This document shows, piece by piece, positions 1 to 10,591 of a stretch of 64,000 bases of DNA (the stretch's first letter is position 1; the number at the start of each line of letters is the position of its first letter). Below the pieces are notes generated by a model. That model had not been told where the DNA came from. It did not search any database and saw only the letters and a program-made list of their open reading frames with translations. This DNA is from Hysterangium stoloniferum. Lineage: Eukaryota; Basidiomycota; Agaricomycetes; Hysterangiales; Hysterangiaceae. A program made the translations under genes and the position numbers. The stretch covers positions 124,001 through 188,000 of the forward strand of contig WHVD01000002.1 in assembly GCA_015178975.1 (NCBI GenBank), read 5' to 3'.

Positions 1-1164
1 ACCTCAACGGCTTTCTGCTGTTATGTATCTACCGTTATCAGATATACATGGAACTTTTTCAGCCCACTTACTTTCCATCCTGATTCTCTTTCAACCACTG
101 CTCTTCCACCATGGCATCCTGCTGTTTCTTCTCTCCCTCTTCCCACAACCTCTGATCTTCCATAACCTTCTGCAACCACATCTTTCTCTTTTCCTCCACT
201 GCTTCCTTCTCCACCTTCACCTGCTCCAACTCCCACTCTTTCCACTTCTTCCACCCCTTTCAATTCCCACATCAACACTCTCCTCCTCCTCTAGCTGTCG
301 CTTCAACTCCTCCATCCTCTGTCATTTTCATTTAAGTTCTTCAACCTTTGACATTTTGGCTAGTATGGAAATTTCAGCATCTGAATCTTCCGGAGTGTTG
401 GCAAATAACAGTTGATGAATCGACATGCAAGTTATGGTTAAAGAAACAAAATTGTTAATTTGAATATTTGGGAGTTTTTATACTCAGACCAGCAGCCAAA
501 ACTCTGACTTCCAGAATTGTGTAAATTTCACAACACATAATGATCAACTGTTGCTTCAACACTCAGTACCTAATTGCCTCTATGGGACTTCAGCCTAACA
601 GGGGGGTACTGTTATGACCCATTCCCAGATACTTTAATATCCAATATCATCCGAAACATCTGACCTCCACCTTAATATCTGACCCCAATGTCTATGGAAC
701 ATTGATAGTTCCTGTACTTCTGGATCTCACCTTTGTTCCACAATTAGTAACTTGTCAACTGACAAGTATTCACTTGTTTACTTATTGTATTTCCATTTCA
801 GAATATTTTCCCTAGTCCATCTTATTGTATTCCCATTTCGGAATATTTCCAATTTCATCTTATTATGATCCTAAATTTGTAGTACAATAACGAGATGATC
901 TATATTAGTTCCCACAAATTGTACTTTACTTTAGATCTGATATCGACTTAGTTTCTTATTCCCTTTTCCATCTTTCTGTACACTTGATATTTGGAACTCT
1001 TAAGAACCCTTAATATCCATATATCTGAAATTAAGGACTCCCAAGTGTTTGTGTAGAGGTGCAGCACATAAGCTGAAGCTGACATCCTGACCCTATCCAA
1101 TAGTTTCTGAGTTCCTGGTGACTTTCTGATAGTTCCAGAATAGATTCCAACACAGCACATAACA
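1..1164 (+). mobile_element. 3' end of a plus-strand Ty3/gypsy-type LTR retrotransposon
   Basis: Only the 3' end lies in the window. A polypurine tract, GGGGGGTAC at 601-609, directly abuts an LTR that starts TGTTATG at 610 and ends CATAACA at 1164, its exact inverted terminus. Tract plus TG...CA LTR fixes the orientation as plus. The part before 601 is strongly pyrimidine-rich on the plus strand (20-320) and has a low-complexity open frame at 23-415 that I do not trust as protein. The 5' LTR and one target-site copy lie outside the window, so the duplication cannot be checked. Confidence 0.7.
610..1164 (+). repeat. 3' LTR (555 bp) of the plus-strand gypsy element
   Basis: Bounded by TGTTATG and CATAACA, a 7-bp perfect inverted terminal pair, with the polypurine tract immediately upstream. 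The next five bases, CTTTC, would be the target-site copy. Confidence 0.7.
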
Positions 1165-2099
1165 CTTTCTGACTTTTAGCTCCTACTGCACATATTCACA
1201 GCATTCCATTATTGCTCTCCACCATTTCTGCAAAGACCATCCATTTTTCTCCAGGGGGAGGGGAAATACTTGCAGTCAAGATGTGGCCTGCTCAGATTCT
1301 TTCCTCCCTTCTTTGGGCCTTTGGGGGTACACCCACTTGTGCTCCTCTTTCTTTGTAGTCTCATAGAAATTTCTCTCTCCTTTCTCTTTTACATTTCTTG
1401 TCCTGTTGACTTCAAGCATCATGTTCTTCATTTTGGTGACACTTCTGAGCTTCTTCTTTGGGTGAGAGGTTGGGATGACTTGATCGAGAGGTCCTTTTCA
1501 GGTAACTTCCATCAAACCCCAAGGTCTTGAAGAAGGATACCAAGAGTCTGAAGGGGAAGTTTCACAATGAGGGGCAGCAGACTCAACCCTTTCAGTGCAA
1601 GGTGACTCTTGAGAATCACTCTCAAGGAGGTATCCACCAACTCCCTAGATCTCAAAGAGGAAGACTGGGGATTAGAGAAAGGGGCCTCATGATAAGAGAT
1701 GACATGCTTGACTTTTTCAGTGCAAGGTGGCCCTTGAGAAGTGGAGGCAGTGTCTACTGGGGGCTCCATGGCAGGTAGTTGTGGGATTCTCTTGAAGTTA
1801 GGGAATTTGGGTCTCATGTTGGGTGGTTGTGACATGTTGTAACTATCTACTGTACAAGTGATACATGGTGATGATAGTTGAAGAGCAAAAAGAGGTTAGG
1901 AATTTTCTCTAAGTGATTTTACATTTTGTATCCTTAGGGATTTGAACTCCACTTGGTTACTGGCATGAGGTGGTGAGGTAATGGGTCAAGGACTGGTGCT
2001 CATGAGGTAGGAGTGAGATAGTAAGATCCAGATCACAAGGAAAAGAAAGAGAAAAGGAAAATTAAAAATAATATAATATAGAATAAAATAAACTGTGAC
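1165..2099. other. Sequence between two retrotransposons, no gene recognised
   Basis: Probably the 3' portion of the minus-strand gypsy that follows, into which the plus-strand element inserted. A minus-strand open frame at 1512-1835 is proline- and serine-rich with no domain I recognise; the plus frame at 1527-1778 overlaps it. An AT-rich tract lies at 2060-2090. No LTR boundary for the minus-strand element could be found. Confidence 0.4.
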
Positions 2100-2104
2100 T
2101 TAGA

Positions 2105-2399
2105 GTTATTGGAAAAGGAGGAATTTCAGGTACAATGCCTTGTATGCTCTGAGTAGAGGGAGAGCATTTCAGAGGTCAGCATCCTTTAGTCAGGAATCCT
2201 CTTCCAGTCCATAACCCTTCCATCTGACTCGGAAAAGCAGACGATTTCGAAGTTTCTTGTGGCCAGTAATGGCTTTAACTTTGTATTCTTCTTCGTTCAA
2301 ATTCAGTTTTCTGGGGTTCTTAAGCAGTTCTCTTTGACCGAACTCCTCAGGGGAAGAATGATACTTCTTAAGATGGCTCTGATTAATCACTGGGTGCAT
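2105..2399 (-). pseudogene. Chromodomain of the gypsy polyprotein, with stop codons
   Basis: The minus-strand frame contains HPVINQSHLKKYH, matching the conserved strand before gypsy chromodomains, then EYKVKAITGHKK and FRVRWKGYGLEEDS, the core of a chromodomain that tethers integrase to histone-marked chromatin. Immediately after EEDS, at 2190, a TGA stands where these proteins usually have Trp, and a second in-frame TGA follows six codons later. The C-terminal helix (NALPLLRAYKAL) is still readable beyond them. Confidence 0.8.
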
Positions 2400-2599
2400 T
2401 TGGTAGAAAACCTAAGAGTTAATCCTCTCCATAACTTCAAATGGCCTGATTCATTTTTGAATTAGTTTCCTCCCACTTCCTTTGATCTTCATGAGTTCTA
2501 AGGAGTGGGGATTGACTAACACTAGATCACCTTCAGAGATCTCTTCAATGGGTAAATGCTTGTTGTAAGATCATGCTTGCATCTCCTGTGCTCAAGCAA

Positions 2600-3540
2600 T
2601 TGAGTCCCTCACCATCTGTCAGTGATTTTCCAACTCTAAAATCCATGAGTCCACCATCAGGCTTTCCAACAGTTCCTGAGGGATCACAGGATCGTCCCCT
2701 CCTAGTACTCTGGACATTCCTCTGGGTAAGTACCCCATCAGGAGGAAGGCTGGCACATAGTTAGTTGAGCTGTGCACAGTAGAATTGTAAGTGTGGGCCA
2801 CTACTGAAATCCATTTTGACCATTCCTCCTTGGATGATGAGCAGTAAGCTCTCAATATCTGTTTGAGGGTGGCATTTATATTTTCAGTCTGTCTGTCTTT
2901 TTTTGAGGGTGGTGTGAAGAGGGTATGGCAAGAGCAGTTCTGTAAATCCTACAAAATTCCCTCCAAAACCTACAGGTGCATCTTTTGTCTCTATTGCAAA
3001 TAATCCTAGATGGCAATCCAAAGGGTACTGTCACTCGGCTTATGAAGATCTGTGCAAATCCTTCAGCAGACAGATTCAAAGAGATGGATTCACAGATCAC
3101 AAATTGCATTAGTGTATTGACTGCTACAAAGATGGCAGAGTAAGAGTCATTTCCAGAAATCAGTAGTCCAGTTATGAGGTTCATTGAGGTGACTTCAAAC
3201 AGCTTGAATGGCACATCAGCTGGCCTAAGGGCTCCTTGTGGGGCTGTGTGATTGACCTTAGTTTTTTGGGAGATATTGCAACTGCAAGCATATGCCACAC
3301 AGTGTTGTAGCATTCTGGGCCAAAAGAAATGGTCTTTCATGAGCAAAAATAGTCTGTGCCCCCCCAGTGTGAGCTCCCTCAAATGGATTATCATGTATTA
3401 ATTTTAGTATTGCAGTTGTCATGTTATTGGGCACACAGATTCGACTTTTCCAGTCTGAATCATGGAAATATAACAATCCTTCTTTACTGATGAAACAGTG
3501 CAATGGAGTGGCTATGGCATTTGGGGAAACTGAGTCCTCA
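2600..3540 (-). pseudogene. Integrase zinc-binding and catalytic region, degenerate
   Basis: From 3503 downwards the minus strand reads the pre-integrase segment (GLLYFHDSD...RICVP), a zinc-binding region with YACSCNISQKTK where a CxxC is expected, and the core (SMNLITGLLISGNDSYSAI, then CRFWREF). The distal core (WSKWISVVAHTYNSTVHSST) continues at 2855-2619 in another frame. Two positions that normally hold catalytic Asp appear as Asn (SMNLITG and ICNRDK). At least two frame changes are needed, so it cannot encode an active integrase. Confidence 0.8.
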
Positions 3541-4046
3541 ATGTAGTGGCTCCTGAATGCAGGGTCCTTTCAATATCCCTCTAAGAATTCCTTCAAATAT
3601 TTCTCATCCAGGCTGATGAGCAATTGCAGGTTAAGGGAGGCAAATAATGACTTGTCCACTTCATCATCTCTGGGAAGGTTATGTAGCTCCCATTCTGTTT
3701 GTGGGACCATCTTCAGGGTTCTGACAGGTTCTACCAATTCCTGCTGTGTAGCAAAGATGGCTCTTCTAGCTGGTGTATCCTCCCATGGTTTTTCCTCAGC
3801 TCCCTTGCTGAGCAAGCTTGACACAATCATTGGGAGGTTATCTCAGGCTGGGCTTACTGAGCTGGGTGCTCACAGTAACCTGGATAGAGGTCAACATTAC
3901 TATGTACTCATCCAGCATGGTATAGTATATCCAGACCTGGATATGCTGCATACACTGCCCCCTATGTGGCCAGTTGTCAATTGGTGTTTTCATATGATCT
4001 GGCCCATTGTAAAAAAGCATGGTCCATGATGAGAAGTATGTGCTCT

Positions 4047-4380
4047 TGTAAGATATGTTGTGCTGTGAGCACAAAATATCTAATGTGAAAAGATGAGTAA
4101 AATCTGATGATATTCTAGGGAACTTGGGAGACTTTATATACAGCAAAACTACGAGTGGCGCAATCTTAAAGAACAAAAGCATATGTTGAGGACAATGGGA
4201 AAAAGAGGAACAATGGGTGGAATGTTCTAGCAGATGACAATATAATCAATGATATAGAACAAAGGACATAGAAACAATAAGAAAGAAACACGTGGCTATC
4301 TACCGCTCAACACAATAGGACACGTGATGTCACGTGTATTGATGACATAATTGCAGTGTAGGGAGTCTCACTCCCTTACA
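4047..4380. mobile_element. Solo LTR (334 bp) inside the gypsy RNase H region
   Basis: Starts TGTAAG and ends CTTACA, perfect inverted termini of TG...CA form, flanked by CTCT at 4043-4046 and 4381-4384, a 4-bp target duplication. Removing it rejoins the gypsy reading across the gap. Contains AT-rich stretches and a short inverted repeat, GGGAGTCTCACTCCC, near its right end. No open frame of note. Orientation and parent family unknown. Confidence 0.75.
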
Positions 4381-4483
4381 CTCTCCTTCCAGGAATGGCT
4401 GGAAGTGAACTAGACACTCCTTGGCTGCTAATACTTCCCATTCCATGGCAGAGTAATTCCATTCTGGCTTCTTGAGAGTGTGG

Positions 4484-4669
4484 TGTTAACTTTTGGGAAT
4501 TTGGTAAACGAGCGGCAAGGACTCAGGGCTATTAATAAGCGGGTTACTAGGCTATATAAGGATGAGTCATGTATAGTAGTACTCATCCGTTTACAACGAG
4601 TTAACTGTTACCTACTCAGACAAACGGAAAGTTATACGGTCTAAGAACAGCGCCACCGAAAACTTAACA
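4484..4669 (+). repeat. 5' LTR of the non-autonomous element
   Basis: 186 bp, TGTTAA...TTAACA, with a TATA-like GGCTATATAAGG near 4552. Paired with 6289-6474. Confidence 0.9.
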
Positions 4670-4712
4670 TAAACGGATCACGGCTAGCTACCGTTAACCA
4701 AAGCTAGGTGCT

Positions 4713-5177
4713 GTGCAGACCACCTTTGATCTCGTCGCTACAAATCGCCGTTCCGCGCACTGTCGTTCGTCACGTGGACTTCATTCGTCGCATACCACTC
4801 ATTCTTATCGTCATTCTCACACACCATACAAGGCCTTCTGCAATATCCTGGATCTCGAATACGCTTCCAATAACGCTGTGGTGATCTGGCTGACCGAGGT
4901 GCCAAAGATCCTAGAGCCGCTGAGCCTGAGGATGGCAACCCGACAGGTCATTCGTGAGCTGGAAAGACAGGGTGTCTTTGCCAGAGGGAATGCTATGACT
5001 GTTAAGTCTTGGAGAGCTGCCGTGCATCAGGATGGAGTTGCTGTAAGGAAGATCAGACTGTGGGGAGAGTTGGACAGTATGTATTCTCCATTTGAGGGAG
5101 TGGGAATGGTCACTGCGAGCCCCTCACACTCGAGGGAGTGCAATAGATTTGGGATAGCGAGGGATAGCGAGCATTAG
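4713..5177 (+). CDS. Uncharacterised 154-codon frame inside the LTR element
   Basis: The longest open frame of the interior, starting 44 bp after the 5' LTR, where gag would start in an autonomous element. The product is Arg/Ser/His-rich at the N terminus and more ordered around residues 75-125 (ATRQVIRELERQGVFARG). No CCHC knuckle or protease motif. It may be a gag remnant, a captured gene piece or chance. Confidence 0.3.
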   Translation: MQTTFDLVATNRRSAHCRSSRGLHSSHTTHSYRHSHTPYKAFCNILDLEYASNNAVVIWLTEVPKILEPLSLRMATRQVIRELERQGVFARGNAMTVKSWRAAVHQDGVAVRKIRLWGELDSMYSPFEGVGMVTASPSHSRECNRFGIARDSEH

Positions 5178-6288
5178 GACTCGCGGCACAACATGCAGGG
5201 ACTGCCACGTATGCAACAGCCAGGAACTGCTGTCTACGTCACACGCATCACGGGTGGCTCCCGTTAACCACAGCTGAACTGCGAACATGTGAGACCTCGA
5301 ATCGAGACGACTCGACGTACAAAGACCCGTGGGCAGTTCCGGGCATCGAAGAAAGTCCTCACCTTTTCGAGGCACCACCAATCACAACTACCGCCAATCT
5401 TGCAATCGACGACAGTTGCGATAGAGATGGATGCGAAAGTATGGCGTGCAGGAACACCCAGCGGATGACTGAGGTAGCGGCCGATCGCAGTCTCATCGTG
5501 AGCCAGAGGGACGGAAGAGCCTTACTGGAGGGAATGCTGACCCGGGTGATTAGCTAGATGGGCGAGATGTTGGTGATGGGGTGACGAATTGGAAGAAGAA
5601 AATTAAGAATTTTACTTCGAGGCACATCACAGGATGACGACAACTGGCGACCGACTTTCTCACCAACGCACGAACTCACACACGTTTCGGATTGTTTGCA
5701 CCTCAATGCTGCATGATATTTTTCCGAGCCTCTACGCTTGAGGGAGTGTATTGGAGTATTACAAGCACTAGGGCTCGAGTCGCAATGGTGAGGGACTGTC
5801 CGCATCCACGATGATTCAAGGCTGGCACGTAACCGCCATTTATCGCCACGTATCAAGAAACTGACTGTCCTTTTTTTTCAACGTCGCACATTGTTTATCA
5901 TTTATCACACATCACATTGGCACTACGACACTAATTCACGCCTACATTCACACAGCGGCAACACTTATGATCTGCGTTTATCATTGCCCACCCATTGGAA
6001 GAGCCAAATCGCGATTTTACTACTCAGCAGGTTTGTCCTGGATCACTGTCGAACATCACTACTTTCCAATATCGCCTGTAATATCCGCGATAGGATTTGC
6101 GATTGGATTGGGAGTGGGAGTCGAAGTGATGGTCAACTGTGTGGGAGTACTCGGGGTTCAAGGAGCGCATTTGAGAGGGACTTAGAGGTTGTTGCAGTCG
6201 TCTCAGGGAGTTCAGGCAGATGAATTCAGGGAACTTAGGTTTCAGGGAGTGCTATGGTTACTGTGAGTCCCTTTTGCTCGAGGGAGTG

Positions 6289-6474
6289 TGTTAACTTTTG
6301 GGAATTTGGTAAACGAGCGGCAAGGACTCAGGGCTATTAATAAGCGGGTTACTAGGCTATATAAGGATGAGTCATGTATAGTAGTACTCATCCGTTTACA
6401 ACGAGTTAACTGTTACCTACTCAGACAAACGGAAAGTTATACGGTATAAGAACAGTGCCACCGAAAACTTAACA
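6289..6474 (+). repeat. 3' LTR of the non-autonomous element
   Basis: 186 bp, nearly identical to 4484-4669, followed directly by the TGTGG target copy. Confidence 0.9.
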
Positions 6475-7040
6475 TGTGGCTTCAGTATGTGATAATGTGC
6501 TCTATGGTAATGTAGGTATCTTCAAATGTCTGTGCCCAGGAGTCCATCCAAGTAATTTCTGGTACTTTGGCTTTATAGTGGGTGACAAAGGTTGGTACTA
6601 CTTTTGACTGTGCAAATGCCAATTCTGCTTGGACATAAATTTTGGTGTCCTTGAGGTCTCATAAGGTCATTTTTTGCACTTGCTGGAGACAACACCCTAA
6701 GGCAAAATCAGAGGCATCCGTGTAGAGATGATAGGGCATCCCACAGGTAGGGTGTCCTAAGACTGGGGAAGAGCTTAAGGGCTATTTTGATGTCATTGAA
6801 GGCTCTTTCCTGGTCTGCTTCCCCAATATTACCTGTGAATCTATCTATATCCTGCCTGGCATAAACAAGTTGAGTCCTGCTCTGCCCTATCTCAATGCCC
6901 CCCACAAAAATATATATTGAGAAGTCAATTTAAATATCAGCTGCGATTTTTAGATGTCTTTCTCAATAATGGGAACTCCTAAGTCCTCTGTGATGGTGCA
7001 TGCTCATCTGAACCTTTCTTTCTTCAGATCTGCACCAATG

Positions 7041-7434
7041 AATTTGCCAAGTGTTTGTTGCTTTCATAGTTAGGACCACTGAAAATTTGTGGAAAGGATA
7101 CGGCCTAAAAGCTGAGGCCAACGCCTTACCTACATTAACCTACATTAATATCCAAAAAATTCTGGATAAACTGTCACTGTCACTGGAAGGAAACTTCAGC
7201 TGCGGACTGTACAATAATATTCCAATTGACATTAGTATCCAAATTAATTATTAATACAACCCTGCTTCCCATTGTGAGATAGTCAAGTATTTAGGAACAG
7301 GCACGGGGTGATACTTCTTTCTGTCACTGAGAACCTTTTGAGCTTTACTTCCCTAAATCGCGACAAAATACCTCAATTCCTCCACTTCATCATCTGCCGA
7401 TGATGCGTTAGATGGCCACGCCACAAACTCGCAT
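7041..7434. other. Gap between the retrotransposon and the DUF6533 gene
   Basis: Holds the 3' flank of the minus-strand gene downstream. A 67-codon plus frame (7051-7254) has nothing to support it. No repeat or RNA gene seen. Confidence 0.4.
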
Positions 7435-9464
7435 CTACCCCGTCCGAGTATCTATTTCCTGTATTTCGTGATAACTGCTGTCGAAGTTACTTTCCAAAAT
7501 TGGAAGAGATGAAAGCCCGCGTTCCGACTTGGTTTCATCCAGCAGCACCGAGCCGGCTGATATCATGGCCATCATTTCATAGTCGACCGTTTTGTCGATG
7601 CGGTGTTCGGTTCCTGCCTTGTACACCCCGGTCTTATTAGTAACATCACCTTCAAGGAATAATATGAGTCGCGATCCCTAATGAACAGATGATGTATCAA
7701 TGAAATCGAATTTCATTTGGGAGGAGAGTACGTACAGTTATTGAATATGCCGCAACGAGGAATCTTGTAAAGGTCCTGAGAATAAGCGTGTGTTACGGAA
7801 AAACAGTTCTCTTGGACGTACGGTACTGCCGCGTAGGCGATAAAACGGTCAGGGAACAGAGCACAGTACATAAAATTGACCAGGACCACCCCTATGAGAC
7901 ATGAGCAATGCAATATAAACGTGAACATTGCAGTTTTACCGAGTGTCCTTCAATGGTGGATATACGACATGAGTGGCGTCTAAGAAATCAGGAGAGAATA
8001 TGCTCACGAAAAGTAAAACAGAACAGTGTCCCGTAATAGGAATGAAAAGATAGATACCATATTTTGACCGTCCCCCTCGGTCATTAGAGTACGCAAGAGA
8101 CCACGTTCTCCCAGGTGCTTCATTACTTTATAGATGGCAAGACCAAAATACATCGCTATGGTACGCGTCAGACGGCATCCGCCATATGTATGTCGCATTT
8201 TCTTACATATCAGCACAAAATTTGGGATCCTTCACAGAAACACACACACTATCAGTACGAGGCGGATAGGCAATTGCAGATATACCAACGTAGTAACGAA
8301 AGGCGGAAACGAGTGCATCACAACCATAGGGCATGATGGCAATATTTTGGTTTGAGGAACACGGACCGTTGCCGTGCGAGTGAGGACTAGCAGAGCTGTA
8401 ACCCCCTAATATGATGTGGTTAGTAGTGATATGCAGGGCTGTCTGAAAGCCATACAATATTCTCGGCTGAATCAAACACGATGTGAGAAAGTGTTATTTA
8501 AGGATATACTGAACGAGAATGTTGCGAACCTATATAGAGAGCGATTAAAACGAAGCGAACTTGAAGAATACCGTAAAAAAATATGCCGTCAAGAGGAGAG
8601 CACGAGAATTAAACACACAATATTTTACGTCTCGAAAGAGGGCATGTAACCGCATTGCTAAGAGAGCGTTACAGGGGATGGAGGAGGCCAGTATGACACC
8701 GCTAAATAATAATAATCATTAGAATTTTTGAAAGTCCCAATCTGACGTGGTCGTCAACTTACAAAACTCCATACCAGGACCAAATATTACATCTGCCATC
8801 GTCTATCAGCGCACGCAACCACAAAAGGGAATTCCAAAAACTAACATCTAGTTCATATTGAAATTATATCAGCAGCTTTGGGTTTTTCTTTAGTCGGACT
8901 TACCTGTATGGAAGGCTGGTTGCTGCTTTGCACTAGTAACGTATAAAAAGTTGAACAAGTAACCGCAACACATGTCGATCACTATTCACCTAGAAATTGT
9001 AGACTTGACAATAGACGGTTGTCAGTTCATCCAAACGCATTCAACAACAAAGACTTACAGGCCGTTGAATACTCCCAAGTATCGACTCAGAATATATAGG
9101 ACCTTCGTAAGTGACCAGTTACGCCTAAAAATATCGTCAGTATCAAGTGTTTTCAATTGCGGCTACTCGTTGAAATAATGACCTCCATATGTACTGAATC
9201 TGTAGTGGAGCAAGCAAATGATTAAAAGTGTTAGAAAGCTTGGGTTTGTGAGCTTACCTCGACATCTAAAGTGAGGGAGATATCGAAAAGCATGACAGCA
9301 AACGCCGCGGCTGATGGTAGCTCATCGTAAGTATATTTGGTGCTTAAAGTAAGTAGGGGGCACGGACCAGACGTCCGAGTGACCATCAGATTGTCAGCAA
9401 CAAGCTGGAGGACAGTGGGAGGCAGCGCGGCAGATCCCATGCTCGAGTTTGGGGCATTTGACAT
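7435..9464 (-). CDS. DUF6533-type seven-helix membrane protein
   Basis: Hand-spliced exons from the start codon at 9464: 9464-9368, 9310-9258, 9199-9183, 9124-9059, then less certainly 8932-8904, 8802-8763 and one starting at 8701. Joined reading frames give MSNAPNSSMGSAALP, VADNLMVTRTS, FAVMLFDISLTLDVE, IQYIWRRNWSLTKVLY and ILSRYLGVFNG, the hallmark first helices of basidiomycete DUF6533 proteins. Later exons give NALLAMRLHALFRD (8675-8600), the helix CRLTRTIAMYFGLAIY (about 8170), GVVLVNFMYCALFPDRF (7890-7840) and SRLILFLEGDV before the stop at 7435. Introns are 40-130 nt with GT-AG ends. The function of this family is unknown; members are plasma- or endomembrane proteins by their helices. 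Exon joins between 8600 and 7700 are unresolved, so a break cannot be excluded there. Confidence 0.75.
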
Positions 9465-10591
9465 CGCGGCCTGTGCAGCCAGCAGCTGCTATCAGAATCT
9501 TACAATATGGAACTTCCCCGTTCAAGCTGAGACAGACTGGAAGATCGAGGCCCGGCGTTCAGCCTTGGAGGAGCGGTTCGTGCCAGTCACAGGGAGGGCA
9601 GAGCATCGTCAAATATAGCTTCCAGTTAGGAGTCTCAGTTCCTGTAACGTGCCCAGAGTGGGAACATATCATATTACCATGATGGCGCATATCAAACTTT
9701 CTCGGCATACAGGAACATCGTGTACCGAGCGTTCTTACCCCCTTTTGTTCCCACGGCTAGCTAGCTGAGCTCTGGCTGCAAATAAAATCCTGGATACACT
9801 TAACAGCAGCTCGTCGTTAGAATCCTTGGTGATTGTTGGGGCAATAGAATGGCCCCCTCCCATTAAACGGGGCAACCGCCTTTGAGCTGCACCTCAAAAC
9901 AAGACCGTTTCGCTTATGTTACTAGGTATAATTTCGGCTCAATATCCATGCTTATTCGTAACAAGATGGTCAAGGCGATATCTATCCACCATCTAGTAGC
10001 GATGATAGCACTTGATTAATAGTTCCTAACCGGGCTGACTATATGTCGTCTCCAATACGACCATAAGCGGAAGCACCCACGGCTTGCGTAGCTTTCGATA
10101 GCTTAAGAACATATAAAGAGTAACCGTTGATCGGGTTCTGTTCTTCTGCATTTGGCCATCACGTTACTTACTGACAGAAGTGCCAACTCTGTCGATCAAG
10201 CAGAGAACGGTAGAGTAATAGGCTCCAGAGACACGTGACGTAGGAACATTTTCAACAGGAAAATAGTTCCCGTTTTGGAAGGCTTTCGCCCCCCCTCAAT
10301 CAGTTTAGTTTTCTACCAGCGTCTCGCCATGCAAAGTTCCACAAAATAACGGAGAAAATAGAAGCTGTATTCGTTATCGGATCGTGTCCATGGTTGATCG
10401 AGACATGTGTATCACGGGAAGTTGGACGACTTCTCCCACACAGGTCGACTCGGCAATCCATAATGTATTACAATTTTTAATATGGCACAGCTCGATCGAG
10501 AATTTCATTGGCAATCGCCGCACCCACTCTCAGCTCACAGCTCACAGCAAGAACGCGCCCGCAACCAACCACCCGCGCCGCACCAAGCGCG
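9465..10591. other. Intergenic region between DUF6533 and BuGZ-like genes
   Basis: About 1.1 kb, upstream of the DUF6533 start and downstream of the BuGZ-like stop (both minus strand). Small overlapping plus frames at 9337-9682 and 10384-10756 lie antisense to exon 1 or to the BuGZ last exon and look like shadows. No gene recognised. Confidence 0.5.

Larger units (their letters stand above)
4484..6474 (+). mobile_element. Complete non-autonomous LTR element (TRIM/LARD-like, 1,991 bp)
   Basis: Two 186-bp LTRs (4484-4669 and 6289-6474) differ at only about two positions, begin TGTTAA and end TTAACA. The 5-bp target duplication TGTGG lies at 4479-4483 and 6475-6479. The 1.6-kb interior has no gag, protease or polymerase domain I can recognise, so mobility would need proteins supplied in trans. 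A purine-rich block (CGAGGGAG) precedes the right LTR and is the likely polypurine tract, giving plus orientation. Near-identical LTRs imply a fairly recent insertion. Confidence 0.9.
3845..6905 (-). pseudogene. Reverse-transcriptase tail and RNase H, split by two insertions
   Basis: At 6905-6708 the frame reads RFTGNIGEADQERAFNDIK, the usual end of gypsy reverse transcriptase, followed in a shifted frame by YTDASDFALGCCLQQVQ (RNase H start) and IYVQAELAFAQSKVVPTF down to 6480. The reading resumes beyond the first insertion at about 4478 with KKPEWNYSAMEWEVLAAKE and FQPFLEGE. It resumes again beyond the second near 4063 with LLIMDHAFLQWARSYENTN and AYPGLDILYHAG, ending about 3870. Several in-frame stops are present. 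The colinear resumption at both joints is the best evidence for the nesting. Confidence 0.8.
2100..7040 (-). mobile_element. Decayed chromodomain Ty3/gypsy retrotransposon with two nested insertions
   Basis: Reading the minus strand from about 7.0 to 2.1 kb gives the standard gypsy pol order: reverse-transcriptase tail and RNase H (6905-3845), integrase zinc-binding and core (3540-2600) and a chromodomain (2399-2105), which marks the chromovirus lineage. Frame breaks and stops occur throughout, so the element is dead. Its RNase H region is split by a solo LTR at 4047-4380 and a full non-autonomous LTR element at 4484-6474; removing both restores a colinear domain order. The edges, especially above 6.9 kb, are approximate. 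Confidence 0.85.

Noticed and set aside
21-415. Long open frames on both strands at the left end
   Set aside because: Low-complexity pyrimidine/purine sequence leaves both strands open without conserved motifs.
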